A DNA stretch of 20,204 bases from Priapulus caudatus (GCF_000485595.1 NW_014577530.1:47966-68169), one strand, 5' to 3'; counted from the stretch's first letter, positions 1-9,096 are shown. Translations and numbers: made by a program. Notes: generated from the letters alone by a model not told the origin.

Positions 1-4
1 GGCC

Positions 5-682
5 GTGTCGCGTCGCTGCTGTTTCTTGATTTACGCCCGAGTTTGCATTATTGCGAATTTGCAATAGCGCGCTATCACCTTAATAACAATACATTTACTT
101 GATAATAACAAGAACAACACTACAGAATAAACGCGGACGCGGCAACTGCAGCGCGCGTGGTGAGCACGTAAAAATAAATGTGATGTTAATTCCTTGTATC
201 AAGAAACCAGAAAAATGTATAGACATGTACGTGTGCATTGGTGGCTTCGCTTCGCTTCCCGCTGCTGTATGCGCAGGTGAAGGCCGATCTCGCGATATAG
301 AATTCAATATCGGTATCGCGAAAATGTCGCAAATAAGTCAAAATATCCGCCAGCTATCATGCGAATGTTGAAGTTGAATTTAATGTTGAAGTTCATATCG
401 GCAAGTATCGGCCTTCACCTGCGCATCAGCAGCGGGAGCGAAGCGAAGCCACCAATGCACACGTACATGTCTATACATTTTCTGGGTTGCTTGATACAAT
501 GAATAACATCACATTTATTTTACGTGCTCACCACGCGCTTGGCAGTTGCCGCGTCGCGTTATTCTTGTAGTGTTGTTCTTGTTATTATTCAAGTAAATGT
601 ATTGTTATTAAGGTGATACGCGCTATTGCAAATTCGCATAATGCAAACTCGCGTAAATCAAGAAACAGCAGCGACGCGACAC
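5..682. mobile_element. Long palindromic fold-back element (inverted-repeat arms ~280 bp)
   Basis: The left arm (5-288) begins GTGTCGCGTCGCTGCTG and reappears as its reverse complement at the right end (407-682). The arms match along their whole length, and most differences are single-base insertions or deletions. The 118-base centre (289-406) is not simply palindromic but holds a small TCGCGATA...TATCGCGA hairpin. Pairing stops at base 4/683, and I see no clear target-site duplication in the four bases available on the left. This could be a fold-back transposon or hairpin MITE, or a long-read palindromic artefact. No transposase lies inside it. Confidence 0.8.
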
Positions 683-772
683 CCACTTTTACCTTTCAGT
701 ACATTAAGTAATACTTTAGCAACTTTACTCCACACCAAAAACACTTCACTACAATACGTAAGGCTAACGCTC

Positions 773-943
773 CATTTAATAGGAGTGTTCCCATCGTCGA
801 TGCCACAACTGCGAGCACGTGTGTGTAGCGAGAATCGTGATACAACATACAACCGAGATTTGCAATGTAAAACTGTAAACGAGTATGTAATCTGTAAGAG
901 TGCTAAGTGCAAAGAAGATTTCTCTCGGTGGAAGAATTGTTAA
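773..943 (+). pseudogene. piggyBac-type transposase C-terminal cysteine-rich tail, remnant
   Basis: This ~55-codon open stretch ends in a TAA stop. It carries FPSSMPQ, then RVCSENR, then a CKTxNEYVxC block, then KCKEDF and a final WKNC. piggyBac-family transposases end in a cysteine-rich zinc-binding domain of the pattern [R/C]xVCS...C-x2-C-x4-C-x3-C-F, preceded by a segment of the type HFP-x-I/M-P. The order and spacing here fit that pattern, but the first cysteine of the domain and one cysteine of the CKTC motif (read as Val) are missing, and one residue looks inserted before a later cysteine. No upstream DDE catalytic region is visible and the frame has no credible start. The fragment sits 90 bases after the palindrome at 5-682; whether the two belong together is unknown. 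It was called by eye, so another cysteine-rich protein is possible. Confidence 0.42.
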
Positions 944-1077
944 GATGTGCTTCATAATTTCCAACTTTAGGCGAGCTATTGTCAGCAGTAATGCCTAGTG
1001 TCGGTAGTAAATGGCTGCATTTTAGAAATAAAGATATACATAATTTGTATTGCAACTTGAGTCTTTGTAGCTTTAAT

Positions 1078-1235
1078 AATCTCAATAAACATATTACATA
1101 ACTCCTGAGCACACACAAAAGAATCAACACCCACTTCACATATGCACCACTAGTATCACCGTGAATCTCAATAAACATATTACATATGATAACTCCTCAG
1201 CACACACAAAAGAATAAACACCCACTTCACATATG
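1078..1235 (+). repeat. Two tandem copies of a ~67-72 bp repeat
   Basis: Copy A (1078-1144) and copy B (1164-1235) share AATCTCAATAAACATATTACAT, then AACTCCT[C/G]AGCACACACAAAAGAAT and a CCCACTTCACATATG end. Copy B has a 4-base ATGA-type insertion. A third copy lies at 2682-2740, beyond the CACGCAC array, so the array is bordered by the same unit on both sides. Confidence 0.9.
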
Positions 1236-2600
1236 GACGCAAGCACACACGTACGCATGCACGCACGCACACACGCAGGCACACACTTGTACGTGCGCAC
1301 ATGTACGTGCACACGCACCCATACACGTGGACGTACACACGCACCCACGCACGAGTACGTGCACACGCACGCACGAGTACGTGCACACGCACGCACGAGT
1401 ACGTGCACACGCACGCACGAGTACGTGCACACGCACGCACGAGTACGTGCACAGCGGCAGCGGCACGGTACGTGCCCCACCACGCACGCACAGAGGGGGG
1501 GGGAACAAAGGGGGGGAGGGGGGAAGAAGTGGGGGAAATAGCGTGCGCCGCACGCACGAGCTAGACGTGCACACGCACGCCACGAGTCGTGCACACGCAC
1601 GCACGAGTCGGTGCACTACGGCACGCACGAGTTACAGTTGCACACGACGCACGAGTACCTGCACACCACGCACGAGACCGTGCACCTGCCGCCACGCGAG
1701 TACGTGGCACACGCAGCCACGAGGTACGTGCACACGCACGCACGAGTACGGTGCCACACGCACGCACGCCGAGTACGTGCCGGCGCACGCACGCACGAGC
1801 TGACGTGCACACGCACGCACTGCACGAGTACGGTGCACACGCACGCTACGCACGAGTACGTGCACACGCACGCACGCGCGAGTACGTGCAGCACGGCACG
1901 CACGCACGGTGTACGGTGCCACGCACGCACGCACGAGTTACGTGCACACGCACGCACGCACGGTAGTGCACACGCACTGCACGCACGAGTTACGGCTGCA
2001 CACGCACGACGCACGAGTACGGTGCCACGCCGGCACGCAGCGAGTGACGTGCACACGCCCACGCGCACGCCGGAGGCGTACGCTGCCGCACGCACGCCAC
2101 GGAGTACGTGCCACACGCGGACGCCGGTACGGTCACACGCACGCACGCGCTACTGGCAGCACGCACGCACGGAGTCGTGCACACGGCACGCGACGTAGTA
2201 CGTGCGGGACAGCACGCGCGACGCAGCAGGGTGTGTGAGTTGCACACGTACACACGCACGCACGACTATACGTGTACGGGCATACGGCACCGCCAGCGCA
2301 AGCACAGTACGAAGTGGCACGCACGGGTACGTACACAAAGCACCGACGCACGCCATGCACGGCCCGAGTACGTGCAGCACGCAGCACGCCAGCGGCCATG
2401 TACTTGGCGACACACACGCGGCGCAGGCATCGTACTATGTATGACCACCACGCACGCACACACGCACCCGTGCACGCGATGGTGTACCGTAGCACACGTG
2501 ACACGCACAGCACGCACGCCTCACAGTACGTGTACGTGCAAACGCACGTGCACTACTACGTGTTACGTGGACGTGCGAGCAGCCACGCAGCATTATATAT
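1236..2600. repeat. CACGCAC-rich minisatellite, 22-bp unit
   Basis: GAGTACGTG recurs at exactly 1353, 1375, 1397, 1419 and 1441, which gives a perfect 22-bp period with unit GAGTACGTGCACACGCACGCAC. A G-rich interruption (1491-1535) follows. From about 1555 onward the same motifs continue but with many single-base insertions and losses, fading out near 2600. Long reading frames exist here on both strands, but all spell repeats of the type R/H/T/A or C/V/R. They are products of the repeat and not genes. Confidence 0.92.
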
Positions 2601-2681
2601 TGTCAGACGCGAAGATCAGGGGTGCTACGACAGTAAGGGGCTTCTCTGCCAGGTCTACAGATACCTGCACATACATACATG

Positions 2682-2740
2682 ATCTCAATAAACATATTGA
2701 CTAACTCCTCAGCACACACAAAAGAATAAAACTGCACTTT
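2682..2740 (+). repeat. Third copy of the direct repeat bordering the 22-bp array
   Basis: It begins ATCTCAATAAACATATT, continues CTAACTCCTCAGCACACAC and AAAAGAATAAAACTGCACTT, and matches copies A and B at 1078-1235. The orientation is the same. Confidence 0.85.
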
Positions 2741-3659
2741 CCCTGCACTCTATCCCACGGGTGTTCCATTCTGGGTACGTGGATAATGTTCACCTCTGCA
2801 GATGTGCTGCCTCTCAGCGGGCAACTGTTTCTAGCGGCTAACCCCGACGAAACGCCGGAACATAAGCAATTTATAAGTCGCTTCGAATATGTACCATCAC
2901 TATATACATTTGTATATTATATAGCAAGTGTATGATTAATACATTGTATATTGTTATATACAATGTATATATATATACAATTTAGCTGGCCCTATGTGTG
3001 TGGGGGGGGGTGCTTCTCTTTCTCTCAGCTCCTCTTAAACCTTAATCCAAACTAACCTAGCTTTCTCATCCTCATCCTCATATTAACTTAAGCAATTAGC
3101 TGTAATTTAAATATATCTAGTTTTCTTGTCCTGTCCCCTTCATTCCTTGTGTTCGTTATAGATATTGATTTCGCGTATGAAACCAAAATTTTAGGTAATC
3201 GGTAGCAGCTGCCACCTGCTGTTAAAATGAGATGAAAGCGCGATTGCTTTGTTCGACGGTCGTAAGTTGCCAGAGTACCTACATTTCTCATGCGAGTACC
3301 CAGAGTGTAACTCCCGCGTTTATTTTCGCAGCTTGCATCCTTTTTCATTTTATGATGAATTGATGCGTCCGTTTTTTACCTGCTTTTGCTGGCGCCAAAA
3401 CTAAACAAGTATAACTGTTTTTTTAGTAATCAGCTGTAGTTAGTTATAAATTTGCGTAATATGCATTGCTGCATACATTCTATAAACGTTCCGTAGATCC
3501 GTGAGCATCGGAAAGCTGTACGTCTCTGTTCATAGTGGTCCCAATTCAATTTAGGTTTAGTTGCATTTCGGAAAAAGATACTACTATGTATTACTTGCTA
3601 TACGTTGTTGGAGCACAAGAGATTCAGTGTGTGATATAGTTATGCTCGCTTTGTTCGCA
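2741..3659. other. Intergenic stretch with no supported gene
   Basis: An AT-rich hairpin (13-bp arms 2939-2951 and 2956-2968, loop of 4) and a run of G near 3002-3010 are visible. A 49-codon ATG frame (2786-2935, + strand) and an 86-codon frame (3348-3088, - strand) look reasonably protein-like in composition, but they match no family I recognise and lack other gene signals. Confidence 0.5.
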
Positions 3660-4500
3660 TTAAGTGCGTGGACCGTGTGCAATTCGCATCTTACTGGGAA
3701 AGGGTGATGAAAGAATAACACTACAAGAGCTAAGTACTGTGTATGGTTTACTTCTTATGGAGGAGGGGTGATGACTGAATGAAGCTCTAAGAGCTACCGT
3801 GTATGATTCACGTCTTATGAGGAGAGATGATAAAAGAATAAAGCTCTAAGAGCTACCGTGTGAGATTCGCATCTTACTAGGGGAGAGGTCATAAATTACT
3901 GAAACTACGGTGTATGATTTGCATCTCACCAAGAGTAGATAAATAACATTATGTTATTTATCTACTCTTGATCTCACGGAGGATAGGTCATAAATGACTC
4001 CATGGACTCCATGAGGTCATAAGTCTTCAAGAGCTAAGGTCTAGCTGTGATTGGGATCTTACAAAGGAGGGGTGACTAAGTAATAAAGCTCCAAGACCTA
4101 AAAACTGTGTGTGCTTTGCATCTTACGAAAGAGGAGTGATAAATAAATGAAGCTCTAAGAGCTACTGTGTGTGATTTGCATTTTACGGGGGAGAGGTCAT
4201 AAATGAATGAAGGAATGAAACTCCAAGAGTTACCCTGTGTGATTTGCATCTTACGGGGGAGGGGTAATAAATGAATGAATAAATCATCTTGCAGGAGAGG
4301 GTGATGACTGAATTAAGCTCTAAGAGGCTAAGATCTATGGGTTGTGATTTGCATCTTACGAGGGAGGGGTGATGAATGAATAAAGCTCCAAAAGCTACTG
4401 TGTATGATTTGCATGCTACGGAGGAGGCGTGACGAATAAGTGAAGCTATAAGAGCTACTTATTCCCATCTTACATGAGAGGGGTGATGAATGAAGGATTG
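3660..4500. repeat. ~60-bp minisatellite, first block (about 13 diverged units)
   Basis: The unit is approximately GTGTATGATTTGCATCTTACG, then RGGGAGGGGTGATAAATGAATG, then AAGCTCTAAGAGCTACT. Unit length varies around 55-75 bases through gains and losses of AATGA. Each unit has an AGCTCTAAGAGCT-type short palindrome. Exact ATTTGCAT octamers occur at 3917, 4174, 4242, 4347 and 4407; other copies have ATTCGCAT or CTTTGCAT. No open reading frame is maintained. Confidence 0.88.
3931..3969. repeat. 39-nt perfect palindrome inside the minisatellite
   Basis: A 19-base arm beginning AAGAGTAGATAAATAACAT is followed by one T and its exact reverse complement. The flanks repeat parts of the minisatellite unit (CATCTCACC before, GATCTCACGG after). 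This suggests that one unit was copied back on itself. Confidence 0.95.
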
Positions 4501-4999
4501 TGTATTTTGTGTTTCTGTGCGTGTATATATACGCTTTGCGTATGTTCGCACGTCTATGCGTGTGTATGTGTAATTCACCCATGACTGCATGCGTAGGTGC
4601 ATTTAAGTGGCAGGAGGTGGAGAGTGGCTGTGTACGAGTATCAGCCTGTGCACTTAGTGTCGTTCTTTCAATCAGACAGCATATATGGTCTTGTCGTATA
4701 ATATCGAGTGAAGTGAATTGGCATCCCTGCAAAATATGTAATCAACGGAGATGCGCTTGAAGTGTGTATGATTATATTGCTAACTGTGGCAGCGTTCGCT
4801 CGACCGATTATTTCAGTCAACCGACAATTTAGACTTCATTCCGTAATAATTATGTTTATTTTACTATAGCACGTTTACTTCGTGAAAGTTTATATGCTTC
4901 TGCTCGTGGCAATAAACCAGACTCTATAGCAGTTAAGGCTATGATATAGCCTCACTCTCTTTCACTCTCTTTCTCGCTCTCGCTCTCTCTTCTGGTATA
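4501..4999. other. Intergenic, no gene; CT-rich tract at the end
   Basis: Nothing coding could be supported. 4951-4992 is a CTCTCTTTC-type pyrimidine tract that leads into the inverted repeat at 5000. Confidence 0.5.
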
Positions 5000-5170
5000 C
5001 CGGAACGTACCACGGTACTATCTAATATGCCGGACCGTACCTCGCCTACTCCACTAACGAGTCTAGGAAGTCGCATACGCCTACTCCCTAACCCTAACCC
5101 TAACCCTAACCCTAACTCTAACCCTAACCTAACCCTAACCATATCAAATAGTTACCAGGGTACGTTCCGG
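5000..5170. repeat. Inverted repeat enclosing a CCCTAA (telomere-type) tract
   Basis: CCGGAACGTACC at 5000-5011 is exactly reverse-complemented as GGTACGTTCCGG at 5159-5170. Weaker pairing extends outward (GGTAT/ATATCC) and inward (ACGGTA/TACCAG), giving arms of about 24 bases. Between them, 5096-5140 is CCCTAA repeated about nine times with one CTCTAA and one CCTAA variant. A second related copy (GCCGGACCGTACC) lies near 5031. Confidence 0.82.
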
Positions 5171-5206
5171 GCAATATCCTGGGGGACATAGACCCTATGA
5201 GCAACA

Positions 5207-5311
5207 CTAACACTTACACTAACAGTCTAACACTAACACTAACACTAACACTAACACTAGTACTAACCCTAACACTAACCCTAACCTCAACACTAACACT
5301 AACCCTAACAG
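5207..5311 (+). repeat. CACTAA/CCCTAA variant hexamer array
   Basis: CACTAA is the main unit, mixed with CCCTAA, CTTACA and CAGTCTAA variants, ending AACCCTAACAGG. It lies 36 bases right of the inverted repeat at 5000-5170 and looks like a decayed telomere-type array in the same orientation. The Leu/Thr-repeat reading frame across it is an artefact of the repeat. Confidence 0.9.
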
Positions 5312-6240
5312 GCTATACTAAACTACACTACACTATTTGCTATGCTAACTATAAGCCTACTCGGCCACCACACTTTAGAACACGTACGCGCGCACACACA
5401 TATATACACACACACCGGCGCGCGACAGTGAGGCGCGCTTTAGCGGCGGCAGCGACAGCTTGCACAGGCTTTCCAGCGGCCCTAAAATTCCTAAAAATTC
5501 CTAAAATTTTGAGCTCGCCCTAAAATTTCTAAAAAAAATGTATGCAATTCCTAAAAAAGGGCTAAAATTTTATTCAAATTCCTAATAAAAAATTTCACAG
5601 ATATGTTTGGAGTTTTTGCTGATGAAATGATGAACTTTTGGTTTGTAGTTATGTCTAATGCAGGGTCTCCAACCATTCCTCATTCTGCGGAATCATTACG
5701 ATTTCTAGGTTTAATTTCCGCATTCTTTAGCGGCAAGGTTATATTCATCATTTCAGTTGCACTGTACAAAATCTGCACTGATTGGTCGCATTGTTCGCTT
5801 AGACACGTTGTTTTTTTGGCATTTTGTATCTGGCATGTCTACGGTAAATGGAACAGCCTATACGCTGTCTGCAAGGTGTCGCGTAGTTTCCCAGCAAACA
5901 CGGAACATTCTCGTAACATTCGCTGGAGGTTCTAGTTTGGTTACATTAGCCAAAAATATATTCTAAGAACATTCCCATATCGTTATGCATTTATTGGTTT
6001 TACTTGGTGAGAGAGTTATGTTCTTGGAATGTTCGGAAAACGTTAACCGTCCTCGGATGGGCACGAAAATTGCCGTTTTTGGGATGTTGCAAACTATAGC
6101 ACAGGTATCAAATGTATTTTTGTTCGCAGTGGCTACGGGGAAGGTATATAGCCGTATCTTAATGTCTCGAGGCTACGGGTACGGTAGTCCATTTGCGCAT
6201 GCATCGCTTTTCCACAAAATAATGTCGTTCACTAGCTATT
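5312..6240. other. Intergenic, no recognised gene
   Basis: 5480-5590 holds AT-rich repeats of TTCCTAAAA type. A 110-codon ATG frame (5603-5935, +) has hydrophobic stretches but no recognisable family, and no conserved domain is visible to me. Short AACATTC motifs recur in both orientations at 5900-6040. Confidence 0.45.
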
Positions 6241-6300
6241 AATTAATCTCCAGCCTAAGTAATTAATTAATTTATTAATTATTAATTAATTAATAAATTA
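6241..6300. repeat. TTAATTAA-rich simple repeat
   Basis: Almost pure AATT/ATTA sequence, locally self-complementary, bounded by TAGCTA-type sequence. Confidence 0.85.
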
Positions 6301-6472
6301 GCTAGCCTACACTAGTTGTTTGGGATTGATTGTCAGTTCAGAAACAGTTCAGTTCAGTTTGTTATTGAAAGCCAAAGATTATATACACCATAGATTAATT
6401 TATCTGTGTTTAGATGCTATCATATACGACTTATCGCTATACATTTTCGAATGTCTACGATGCACTGTTGCG

Positions 6473-6672
6473 ATTTTTTCCCTTTTTTTCCTATTTTCCC
6501 CTTTTTTCCGATTTTTTCCTTTTTTTCTTTTTTTCCCGATTTTCTCCCTTTCTTTATCAAAACTAGACTCGAACTCGAACTCGGACTCGGACTCGGGTGG
6601 CGCGGACTCGGACTTGGACTCGGGGGAGGGGGCGGACTCGGACTCGGACTTGGGGGGTGCGGACTCGACTAC
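6473..6672. repeat. Pyrimidine tract and GGACTC hexamer repeat
   Basis: 6473-6556 is runs of T and C (TTTTTTCCC type). 6563-6672 is GACTCG/GGACTC repeated about 15 times with G-rich breaks. Reading frames across it give Ser-Asp or Gly-Leu repeats, which I treat as low-complexity artefacts. Confidence 0.85.
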
Positions 6673-6679
6673 AACACTG

Positions 6680-6925
6680 GGGATGAATGAATGAATTAAT
6701 GAAACTCCAAGAGCTAAGTATTCTGTATGATTCGCATCTTACGAGGGAGGGGTGATAAATGAATGAAGCTCTAGTAGCTACTGTGTATGATTCGCATCTT
6801 ACGAGGGAAGGCACGTGATGAATGAAGCAATTAATGAAGCGCCAAGAGCTATAAGTACTGTGTATGATTCGCATCTTACGTCGGAGGGAGGGGTGATAAA
6901 TGAATGAAGCTCCAAGCGCTAAGTT
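6680..6925. repeat. ~60-bp minisatellite, second block
   Basis: About 3.5 units of the family at 3660-4500, in the same orientation: GTATGATTCGCATCTTACGA, GGGAGGGGTGATAAATGAATG and AAGCTCTA/CCAAGAGCTA. All copies here carry ATTCGCAT in place of the ATTTGCAT octamer. Confidence 0.88.
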
Positions 6926-7271
6926 GCGCGTGCGTGCATCGTTGCCGCACAGAAGTTTCTGAATGAATAACATGTATGACGTACATAATTGACTCGTCCA
7001 GTAGCGTATAGCCTGCCCCCTGGCGATCAATAGTGGAGTTCTTTGACAGGGGGTTCCACATGCTCCAGATAAGCATCAATCGGACCTGGTGAAATATACG
7101 TGTGTGTATGGCGGGGTTGTATATATGCGTGTGTGACGTTTGGCATGCTGGTTCGTATCTTCATACGATAACAAGCGTGCGCGAGCGTGCGTATGTGCGT
7201 GTCTTCGTATGCCATTCCTCTGAAGTCTGATCGATATTTAGGCACAACCGTGAAGGATAAATAGTAGGGCC
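6926..7271. other. Intergenic, no gene
   Basis: Only GTGCG-rich short repeats near 7168-7205 are visible. No frame with recognisable protein content was seen. Confidence 0.5.
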
Positions 7272-7420
7272 TACGCTGTGGCTATATACCCGGCAGCCGG
7301 CACCCTAACCCTAACCCTAACCCTTCTGTTTGCTTGAGAAATCACCGAAAATTAAAAACTGCCGGGCCTTTAGGAAATCGAAGACCGTGCCCGGCTGCCG
7401 GGCATATAGCCACTTCGTAA
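7272..7420. mobile_element. Fold-back element enclosing a CCCTAA tract
   Basis: Left arm GTGGCTATATACCCGGCAGC (from 7278, to 7303) and right arm ending GCCGGGCATATAGCCAC (7387-7413) are reverse complements with one substitution and one single-base gap. Weaker pairing (TACG/CGTA) extends outward to about 7272 and 7420. Immediately inside the left arm, 7303-7324 is CCCTAA x3 plus CCCT. No coding capacity. It is best described as a short non-autonomous inverted-repeat element. Confidence 0.82.
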
Positions 7421-7435
7421 ATCAGGGAGATAGCC

Positions 7436-7566
7436 AAAGAGGGAGCAGATAATAGGAGGGGTGAGGAGGACGAGGAGGTTGAGGAAGAGGCTCAAAAAGA
7501 AGGGAGACGGGATGGATAGAACAATGAGTGGCTATGGTTTTCTAGGAGATAGATAAGAATATACGG
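7436..7566 (+). repeat. Purine-rich repeat, copy 1
   Basis: The + strand is nearly all A/G at 7436-7515. It is followed by GAACAATGAGTGGCTATGG and AGATAGATAAGAATATACGG, which are shared with copies at about 8345-8380 and 8818-8886. Confidence 0.75.
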
Positions 7567-7705
7567 GGAGAGTGAATTTGTTTAGTCTTCCGAAGCTTCC
7601 TATGCTATAGCAGGATACATTATAGATGCAGATTTGTATGTGCACATGGCAGGTTTTGCCAGTAGAAATAGTGACTATTTAGCTACCAAGTAGAACTATT
7701 TATAT

Positions 7706-7843
7706 ATTATTGCCTGTTGTTGGGGGCACTATGCTCTCATAGTGTTGCTTTGGGAATGTATAGTGCCCGAGCGGGAGCGAGGGCACTATTTCTTCCCAAA
7801 GTAACACTATGAGAGCATAGTGCCCCCAACAACAGGCAATAAT
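7706..7843. repeat. Near-perfect 51-bp stem hairpin
   Basis: Arm 7706-7756 starts ATTATTGCCTGTTGTTGGGG. Arm 7793-7843 is its reverse complement with one mismatch in 51. The 36-base loop contains a second stem, ATAGTGCCC (7760-7768) with GGGCACTAT (7781-7789). Such a structure suggests a MITE or another fold-back element; no protein is encoded. Confidence 0.95.
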
Positions 7844-7850
7844 GTTTTTA

Positions 7851-8142
7851 GTGCATCACATGACTTTGCAATCTACTCGGCAAATATGAAGTGAATAAGA
7901 CAAAGTTTCTTAAACGAACAATTTCAATTTGTATTAAAACACAAACTTAACACATTGCAACTGGAATAAACATTGGAATAAAAGTATTTTCCGAGTATCC
8001 TTTGGAATACACATTGAAAGCGCGCGCGCAACCTGCATAACTGCGTCGCGCAAGCAATAGTGCCCGCTCAGGCGGGCACCATTGTTTCATAGTACCTGCA
8101 ACGTTATCCAATAGAATTTCAACGATTTATCATGTGATGCAC
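7851..8142. mobile_element. Candidate Tc1/mariner-type MITE, ~292 bp
   Basis: GTGCATCACATGA (7851-7863) and TCATGTGATGCAC (8130-8142) are exact 13-bp terminal inverted repeats, each bordered by TA. The interior is AT-rich with no reading frame. An internal hairpin (8055-8084) has arms CAATAGTGCCCGC and GCGGGCACCATTG. TA targets and short inverted termini are typical of Tc1/mariner derivatives, but the TA could equally be part of the inverted repeat. Confidence 0.5.
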
Positions 8143-8219
8143 TAATATTTATTTAACTAACAATTTAAAATGTTGTTTATACAACTAACCTGGATATGGT
8201 TGAGGCGACTAGGTCAAAT

Positions 8220-8886
8220 CTAGTTTTACTGTCAATATTTAAGGGGGAGTAGCAGGAGGTGACCAAAGAGGAGAGGAAGGATAGGAATTCTGAATAGGAA
8301 GAGGGCGTTGAGAGCAACGGGAAAGAAGCTGAAAAGGAGAGAGAGGAGATTGAACAATATGCGGCTATGGTGTTATAGGGAGAGAATGAGGGAGAGAGCG
8401 GGAGAGGCAGGGAGAGGGAGCGAGAGAGGGGGAGGGTAAGGTAGAGGGAGGGCGAAAGGGAGGGAGGGAGATCGAAAGAGACAGAGACAAAAGCAGGCGA
8501 GTGAACTAGGACGTAAACGAGAGCTAGAGGAAGAGGTGGGGTGATTGGCGGAGGGAGAGGGTGAGAGGGAGAGGGAGGTAGGAAGGAAGAGACAGGGGGG
8601 AAGATGGAGGGAGAGAGAAAGAGAGGGATGAGGGGGAAGAGAACGCGGCGTAGAAAGTGAGAGAGGGAAAGAGGATGCAAGGGAAACAGTTGAGGCAAGG
8701 AGATCAACCCTAGTTTGAATATCGATATGTAAGAGGTAGGGAAGTGGACGGGTGAGGAGGAAGAGATGGTTGAAAGCAAGGGAAAGGAGGCTGAAAATGA
8801 GAGAGAGGGGATATAGACAAAACAATATGCGGCTATATGGTGTTATAGGAGGTGGATATGATGTGATAGATAGATAGGAATATACG
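8220..8886 (+). repeat. Purine-rich repeat, copies 2 and 3
   Basis: The + strand is overwhelmingly A/G. Segments recur about 460 bases apart: GAGAGCAACGGGAAAGAAGC, then AATATGCGGCTATGGTGTTA at about 8306-8378, again at about 8764-8848. A GTCAAATCTAGTTTxxxTxTCxATAT-type segment also recurs at about 8212 and 8703. Long - strand frames of Ser/Leu/Pro come from the composition only. Confidence 0.8.
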
Positions 8887-9053
8887 GACGTAGTAACGGG
8901 TAGTTAATTCATCGCTAGGTGCCCCGTTTATGTATCATAGTTTGGCTATACTCTATGTTTTCGCATGCCTTCTCTGTCTCTGAACGGTATTCTGTTAAGA
9001 TTATATATTTAATACGAAGAGCGCATGCACCTGAATAGGATAAGTTGATATGT

Positions 9054-9096
9054 ACAAAGGTAAGGTAGAGGGAGGGAGGGAAGAAGGGGAGGGATG

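Noticed and set aside
1331-1462. CRISPR array (22-bp perfect repeats)
   Set aside because: Repeats are head-to-tail without spacers, and the sequence is eukaryotic; the same holds for the 41-bp and ~85-bp arrays.
1136-2704. Long frames on both strands (up to about 205 codons)
   Set aside because: They spell only the 22-bp repeat and are open in several frames at once.
6320-6694. 124-codon frame with Ser-Asp repeat
   Set aside because: It is the GGACTC hexamer repeat plus a T-rich tract; the alternative frame is equally open.
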